From: Bacteroidales bacterium
GTDB lineage: Bacteria > Bacteroidota > Bacteroidia > Bacteroidales > UBA4181
Assembly (NCBI GenBank): GCA_031275285.1
Contig: JAISOY010000037.1
Coordinates: 1 to 35,312, forward strand
Direction of reading: 5' to 3'
DNA: 35,312 bases
Below, in pieces: positions 30,644-35,312 of the stretch. Position numbers and translations under genes: made by a program. Each line of letters starts with the position of its first letter. Within the stretch, counting starts at the first letter, position 1. The notes beneath the pieces were generated by a model that had not been told where the DNA came from, did not search any database, and was given only the letters and a program-made list of their open reading frames with translations.

Positions 30644-31267
30644 ATGGATATTTTTTGGGAATTAGCTTTTCAGGAAAAGCAAGCCATGTGGGGATTTGAA
30701 CCCGCCGATTCGGCCATCTTCGCAAAAGATTTTTTCCTTGAAAAAGGAATTAAAAACATATTGATCCCCGGTATCGGTTATGGAAGAAATGCTAAGATCT
30801 TTCTTGAAAACGGTATAGCTGTCACAGGTATCGAAATATCGGAAACAGCCATTGCACTGGCACAGAAAGCGGGACTCACCGTTCCGGTTTATCACGGTTC
30901 GGTAACCGATATGCCTTTCAATGATCAACATTACGGAGGGATATACTGCTATGCACTGATCCACCTCCTTAATGAACCTGAAAGGAAGAAGTTCATCAGT
31001 GATTGTTATAATCAGCTGGAAGATGGCGGGTATATGTTTTTTGTCACTGTTTCGAAAAAAGATCCTATTTGTGGGAGAAGCAGACCTCTGGGAAATGATA
31101 CGTTCGAAACACAGGCAGGTGTTCGATTGTTTTTTTACGATAAGAACTCTATCGAACAGGAGTTTGGCCAATATGGACTGATGGAGTTTTGGGAAATCGA
31201 AGAGGAGATGAAATTTAAAGAAAACCATCCATCCATGATATTCACGTTGATCAAATGTCGGAAATGA
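30644..31267 (+). CDS. Class I SAM-dependent methyltransferase
   Basis: A 207-residue methyltransferase from the start MDIFWELAFQEKQAMWGFEP, which matches the usual beginning of the family; the open frame extends upstream to 30587. Motif I is ILIPGIGYGRNAKIF, followed by acidic GIEISETAIALA and YCYALIHLL. It resembles thiopurine-methyltransferase-like small enzymes. No substrate is evident. It is the last plus-strand gene of the group and converges on the vWA operon. Confidence 0.85.
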   Translation: MDIFWELAFQEKQAMWGFEPADSAIFAKDFFLEKGIKNILIPGIGYGRNAKIFLENGIAVTGIEISETAIALAQKAGLTVPVYHGSVTDMPFNDQHYGGIYCYALIHLLNEPERKKFISDCYNQLEDGGYMFFVTVSKKDPICGRSRPLGNDTFETQAGVRLFFYDKNSIEQEFGQYGLMEFWEIEEEMKFKENHPSMIFTLIKCRK

Positions 31268-31297
31268 GAACCAATAGACAGAATGATGATTCTTCAC

Positions 31298-32473
31298 TCA
31301 CACATCCTTAAATCCGTGTTCAAACCTTTTTAGGTCTGTACCTTTGATGGCCGCTTCCACCAGTTCGGGCAGGCGATCGGGGGTGCAGGCAAAGCAGGCG
31401 ACACCCAGCTTGCTGATTTCTTTTGCCAGATTAACGTCGTAATCAGGTTTCCCCCTATCTGAAAGCGCCAGCAAAGTGATGACTTTTACGCCTTCCTGAT
31501 GCATTTCGTTGAGGCGGCGCAACAATCCTTTACGTACTCCACCTTCATAGAGGTCTGAGATAAGGATAAATATGGTCTTTTTCGGATTCTCAATAAGGCT
31601 TTGACAGTAGGCCACAGATTTATTGATATCTGTTCCGCCGCCTAACTGCACGCCGAAAAGCATGTCCACAGGGTCGTTACGGCACAGTTCTGTCAGGTCG
31701 GTGATTTCGGTATCGAAGGCAACCACATGTGTGTCGAGTGCAGGCATACTGGCAAAGATGGAACCCATCACGGACGAATAGATGATGGAATCAGCCATGG
31801 AGCCGCTCTGGTCGATGTCGAGGATCACCGTCCAGCTTTTTTGCCGCTGGGTGCGTTCGAAGAAATAAAATTTTTCGGGGATGATTCGTTTTCTGTCCAT
31901 ATCGAAATTTTTCAGGTTTCGGTTGATGGTGCGTTTCCAGTCGATGGTGGCAAAGTTGCTGATGGGCGAATGTTCCTTTTTATTCAAAGCACCTGTAACG
32001 GCACGGCGCAAGTCCTGTTCGAGCCGTTTCATGATTTCATCGACAACTGATTTTACCAACTCGCGGGCGGTATCCTTCGATTTTTCAGGTATCTGCCCTT
32101 TCAACGCCATCAGTGTACCGACCATGGAAATGTCGGGTTTGACGTTCCTGAGCGTTTCGGGTTCGAGGAGTAGTTTTGTCAGTCCTTTGCGTTCGATGGC
32201 GTCGGATTGGATAACGCTGACCACATCCTGCGGGAAAAATGTACGGATGTCCGTCAACCATTTGGCCAGGTTAGGCATGGAACGGCCTTTTCCGCCCTGT
32301 TTACCTCCCGAATTTCCTACTCCTGTTTGTCCGTCTCCGTCATAAATAGCAGCAAGCGCTGCATCCATGATGGATTCTTTTTCGCTGAGCGCAGCATTGT
32401 CGAATGCCTGCGAATCGCCGCCGAGGATCAACCTCCAGCGTGTCATATTGGTATTTTGTTCGTCTGTGATCAT
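31298..32473 (-). CDS. vWA domain protein of a MoxR/DUF5682 system
   Basis: A 391-residue protein from the ATG at 32473, which lies 1 bp after the DUF5682 stop (an upstream start would overlap that gene). The C-terminal half is a CoxE-like vWA domain with MIDAS ILDIDQSGSMADS (DxSxS), VQLGGGTDINKSV and FILISDLYEGG. The N-terminal half is charged and helical (AALAAIYDGDGQTGVGN... with a Gly-rich stretch). Its neighbours make this the third gene of an AAA+/DUF5682/vWA operon; such MoxR-vWA pairs are thought to act as chaperone-like remodellers of metal or protein complexes. Confidence 0.85.
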   Translation of the reverse strand: MITDEQNTNMTRWRLILGGDSQAFDNAALSEKESIMDAALAAIYDGDGQTGVGNSGGKQGGKGRSMPNLAKWLTDIRTFFPQDVVSVIQSDAIERKGLTKLLLEPETLRNVKPDISMVGTLMALKGQIPEKSKDTARELVKSVVDEIMKRLEQDLRRAVTGALNKKEHSPISNFATIDWKRTINRNLKNFDMDRKRIIPEKFYFFERTQRQKSWTVILDIDQSGSMADSIIYSSVMGSIFASMPALDTHVVAFDTEITDLTELCRNDPVDMLFGVQLGGGTDINKSVAYCQSLIENPKKTIFILISDLYEGGVRKGLLRRLNEMHQEGVKVITLLALSDRGKPDYDVNLAKEISKLGVACFACTPDRLPELVEAAIKGTDLKRFEHGFKDV

Positions 32474-32474
32474 G

Positions 32475-34763
32475 CTAAAACTCGAAATCAAAATCATTCA
32501 ATTCATCCAGTTTTTCCGTCTCCTGTTCGGTCAGGTCGGCCTGCAGCAGTTCAGCAGTGGCTTCGGCGCCCATTCCCCAGAAATCGCCGAGCAATTCGGC
32601 AATGCTGTTTTTCTGGTTGGGTTCAAACTGTCCGAAAGCGCGGCGCAGAAACACCACAGAGCGAAAAAACTCTTCTTCGTCAAGACTTTGCACATAGTTA
32701 TCCAATTCGCGCCATAGCGATATTCTTGATAATAAAGCATATCTGTTGCGTCCTACAAGTCCTTCGATCCACCCTGCGCCCAGATCTGCAGGCACACCGG
32801 GAGACAAGCGTCGCGACACCTCCTTCGAGCAATCCTCCTCGTCGGCCAGATTGTGCTCCAAAAGGATGGAAAAAGCCGTTCCCGATAACTTCGTATTCAG
32901 ATCATCGCGCCAGGCAAGGGTTTGCAGTTCCTTCTGCCATGTTTCGGTATCGACTAGTTCATATTGCTCCCGCGAAATATTTTCCATTACGTTGATGGCT
33001 TCCACGATGCTTGTTGCCGCCTTGTCGTCGCAGGTGGAAGCATCGACCAGCAGGAGCGAAGCCCGCAAGAAAAGTTGCTGAAGGACAGGCACAAGCGGTT
33101 CGAGGTTGAACTGGCGCAAGTCGCCGTATTGAATCAGTACAGACAATTCCCGAGCAGCAAAAGCCGTTTCCCTGAAGTTGTTGGAATCGACCAGTAATGT
33201 CTGTAATGTACTCAGGGCATTATCAAAGATATTCACCAGATTACATTCACAGGCATCGCGGATTACTTTGGCTGCAAGGGAAATATCGGCACAGTTGGCC
33301 AGGCGTTCTTTGAGTTCGTAAGCCGTGGCTATTTCAAGGGTTTCACCTTTGAGGTTGGCCTCCACCACTTCTATTTCCACTTCTGGCGTCCAGCGCAGGT
33401 TCCATTTTTCGGCCCATGTAGCGCTGTCCTGCGAAACATGCAGTTGTTCGGCAAAGTGGATGTTCAATACTTTCAGGCGATGCAGGAAGGTAGAACGGTT
33501 CAGGTCGATGAAAGCCGCCTCTTTGGTTTTCACCTTAAGGTTTTCCCGTAGGTCGAGAACCAGTTCCTGAGCTACTGCGGTTTTGTAATTCAATAGTTTC
33601 AACCGCTTCAATTCCTGATTCATGTCCTCCTGAACAGGTGTCTGGCTGACTCCTTCAGGCAGGAAACCAATGGCTGTACCAATGTCAGCCATATTCAGGG
33701 CCTCGGCAACAACGGACAGTTCGCCGCCTCCGAAACAGGTCACAGCTGCATCGTGAAGGTCTTTCAGCACGGGCGATGCACCCGAACGGAGCGAAGTCAA
33801 TGCCTGACTCAGGCGTACGGCTTCAATGGCACTGGCAGATGAGGCATTATTGCCCTTTGTCCTCAGTTCGCGGGCAATAACGGACATATATGTGGCAGGA
33901 AGTTCATCCAGCGCATTCCGCCGGATAGCGTCCCACATCATCCCGAAATAAAAAGGTGCTTTGTTTCCCGCGCCATAACCTGTGCGGCTGCTCAACCTGA
34001 AATAAGAGTAGGGCATCAGAGTGATCTGTGTCGTAGTACGTGGTATTTCCTCCAGTTCTTTTCCGGTCATGGGTGGCACATCATCCAGTATACCAGCGAC
34101 ATGGTACGCCCCGACGATCACAACGATTTTTTCGGGTTCAATACCTTCGTCGATGGCCCTTTGAATCTCCATACGCATGTGCGCCTCACGGATATGGTTG
34201 TAGGTGAAATCGTAAGGTACTGCTTCGAATTCCCTGCCGATAACGATTTCCCGCATCTGCGTGGATTGGTATGCCAACCCGTCCCTGAAACTTCCCGCAT
34301 TAAGGTTATGTTCAAAATTCCGCTCCCAATAGCTCTCGTAATCGTCTTCACCATATTGTATGGCCACCTTGTCATACAAGTCATTATGAAAACGATAGAA
34401 AGCATTGGCTTCCTCCGGTTTTTCATCTTTTGCCTGTTTCAGCTTCAACAGGATGTCCGAAGGCAGGTCGATGAAACGTACATCTTTCTTCTTATGGACA
34501 CCCCAGCATATTGCCTGGTATTCTGGCGAATAGTCGGCAAAGGGATATAGCACGGTTTCGATAGGCAGCTCAGTGGTATACGCCAGCAAAGCCACAGGCG
34601 GTTTTACTCTTTTGTCGGCCAGGTGAAAAAGGATTTCACCCGCATCGGCAGGCCCTTCAATCAGGATGCAATCGGGCTTCTTTTCTTCAAGGTATCGAAG
34701 CAGATGCCACGACGCTCCGGGTGAAAGATGCCGCACTCCGAATATATTGATTTTGTCGGTCAC
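32475..34763 (-). CDS. DUF5682 family protein
   Basis: A 762-residue protein starting with GTG (MTDKINIFGVRHLSPGASWHLL). The N-terminal region (about 1-260) has a TraB/EreA-like pattern, FGVRHLSPGASWHL and LIEGPADAGE, then VVIVGAYHVAGIL (about 215-227), which suggests a metal- or ester-active fold; no catalytic role is established. The rest is helical, repeat-like and acidic at the C-terminus. It sits between the AAA ATPase (6-bp gap) and the vWA gene (abutting), in the order usual for these ternary systems. Confidence 0.85.
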   Translation of the reverse strand: MTDKINIFGVRHLSPGASWHLLRYLEEKKPDCILIEGPADAGEILFHLADKRVKPPVALLAYTTELPIETVLYPFADYSPEYQAICWGVHKKKDVRFIDLPSDILLKLKQAKDEKPEEANAFYRFHNDLYDKVAIQYGEDDYESYWERNFEHNLNAGSFRDGLAYQSTQMREIVIGREFEAVPYDFTYNHIREAHMRMEIQRAIDEGIEPEKIVVIVGAYHVAGILDDVPPMTGKELEEIPRTTTQITLMPYSYFRLSSRTGYGAGNKAPFYFGMMWDAIRRNALDELPATYMSVIARELRTKGNNASSASAIEAVRLSQALTSLRSGASPVLKDLHDAAVTCFGGGELSVVAEALNMADIGTAIGFLPEGVSQTPVQEDMNQELKRLKLLNYKTAVAQELVLDLRENLKVKTKEAAFIDLNRSTFLHRLKVLNIHFAEQLHVSQDSATWAEKWNLRWTPEVEIEVVEANLKGETLEIATAYELKERLANCADISLAAKVIRDACECNLVNIFDNALSTLQTLLVDSNNFRETAFAARELSVLIQYGDLRQFNLEPLVPVLQQLFLRASLLLVDASTCDDKAATSIVEAINVMENISREQYELVDTETWQKELQTLAWRDDLNTKLSGTAFSILLEHNLADEEDCSKEVSRRLSPGVPADLGAGWIEGLVGRNRYALLSRISLWRELDNYVQSLDEEEFFRSVVFLRRAFGQFEPNQKNSIAELLGDFWGMGAEATAELLQADLTEQETEKLDELNDFDFEF

Positions 34764-34769
34764 GATTTT

Positions 34770-35312
34770 TCAGCCGTTCATTTCGCTGCATGAATTATAC
34801 AACCCGCGCCAGTCGGCTCCGCGTTTTTTCATCACGTTTTCGAGGTATTCCTTCCACACGATCTTATCCTTGTCCTCATCTTTTACCACAGCGCCCTGCA
34901 AACCTGCCGCCAGATCCTCGTCGGCGATTTTGCCATTACCGAAACTACCCGCCAGCGCCATACTGTTGGTGATGAGCGATATGGCTTCGGCAGTAGAGAT
35001 CACTCCACTCGGCGATTTCAGCTTTTGCTTTTCATCCAGCGTCATGCCCTGCCGCAACTCACGGAATACAGTAACGATCTTTTCGATGGCATCATTAGTG
35101 GGCAAACTGGCTTTAAGACGGTAGTTTTTGGATATTTCCGCCACCCGTTTGGATACGATGGAAACTTCGGTATCCAGCGATGCGGGTGCAGGCAGAACGA
35201 TAATGTTGAAACGACGTTTGAGCGCCGACGACATGTCGTTAACACCCCTATCACGCGTATTGGCGGTTGCGATGATGGAGAATCCGCGTTGGGCAGGTAT
35301 TTCCTTTGCCAG
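34770..35312 (-). CDS. MoxR-like AAA+ ATPase (C-terminal part)
   Basis: The right edge cuts the N-terminal side; 180 codons remain, open to base 35312. The visible frame begins LAKEIPAQRGFSIIATANTRD (sensor 1, with the Asn), then DMSSALKRRFNIIVLP with the arginine-finger/RRF signature, then a helical lid. Walker A and B are outside the window. It starts the DUF5682/vWA operon and is expected to power it. Confidence 0.9.
   Translation of the reverse strand: MAKEIPAQRGFSIIATANTRDRGVNDMSSALKRRFNIIVLPAPASLDTEVSIVSKRVAEISKNYRLKASLPTNDAIEKIVTVFRELRQGMTLDEKQKLKSPSGVISTAEAISLITNSMALAGSFGNGKIADEDLAAGLQGAVVKDEDKDKIVWKEYLENVMKKRGADWRGLYNSCSEMNG

Overview
The window looks like chromosomal DNA from a Bacteroidales bacterium (Bacteroides/Parabacteroides/Dysgonomonas-like). 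The evidence is promoter boxes of the Bacteroidetes type (TAnnTTTG, sometimes with an upstream TTTG about 20 bp away), A-rich start regions without clear Shine-Dalgarno sequences, TIG/kelch lipoproteins, and closely matching family members such as Hcp with its ferredoxin, NrtR and a PorT-like barrel. No ribosomal RNA or canonical tRNA gene is present, so I go no further than order.

Layout. 1-2456 (+): end of a heavy-metal RND efflux pump and its TolC-like outer-membrane partner. 2584-7058 (mostly -): a WaaP-type kinase with a 56-residue ORF and a tRNA-shaped RNA upstream, an SRAP (YedK) protein, a DUF202 membrane protein, ecotin, a triplicated promoter-like repeat and a cupin. 7174-10565: a nitrosative-stress module (hcp, its ferredoxin partner and a divergent Crp/Fnr regulator). 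10756-11667: an EamA transporter.

11687-35312 is the most interesting part. RtcB RNA ligase (-) is preceded by a noncoding region with two structured RNA candidates. One is a clear tRNA mimic in circularly permuted order (T-arm, UUCG-capped acceptor stem, D-arm) with paired outer ends, the architecture of YrlA-type bacterial Y RNAs. On the other strand follow a methyltransferase fused to two apparently degenerate NUDIX domains, NrtR, a nicotinamidase-like hydrolase and nicotinate phosphoribosyltransferase. After an AT-rich insertion (two tandem TIG/kelch lipoproteins and a barrel protein, 19388-25547) the theme resumes with a J-domain/pseudokinase protein, a vWA protein, a GNAT acetyltransferase, a TIGR02452 (PARG-like macrodomain) protein, a divergent PurA paralogue and a small methyltransferase. 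The window closes with a convergent AAA+ / DUF5682 / vWA operon.

My reading, which is inference, is a stress or RNA-repair locus that couples RtcB ligation, tRNA-like RNAs, NAD salvage and ADP-ribose chemistry, with chaperone-like AAA/vWA modules. The octamer TTTGCGTA recurs in three of its promoters, once as a 13-bp-arm palindrome. A second RNA at 3628-3705 has an intact tRNA elbow but a 9-bp stem with a GCAA tetraloop in place of the anticodon arm.
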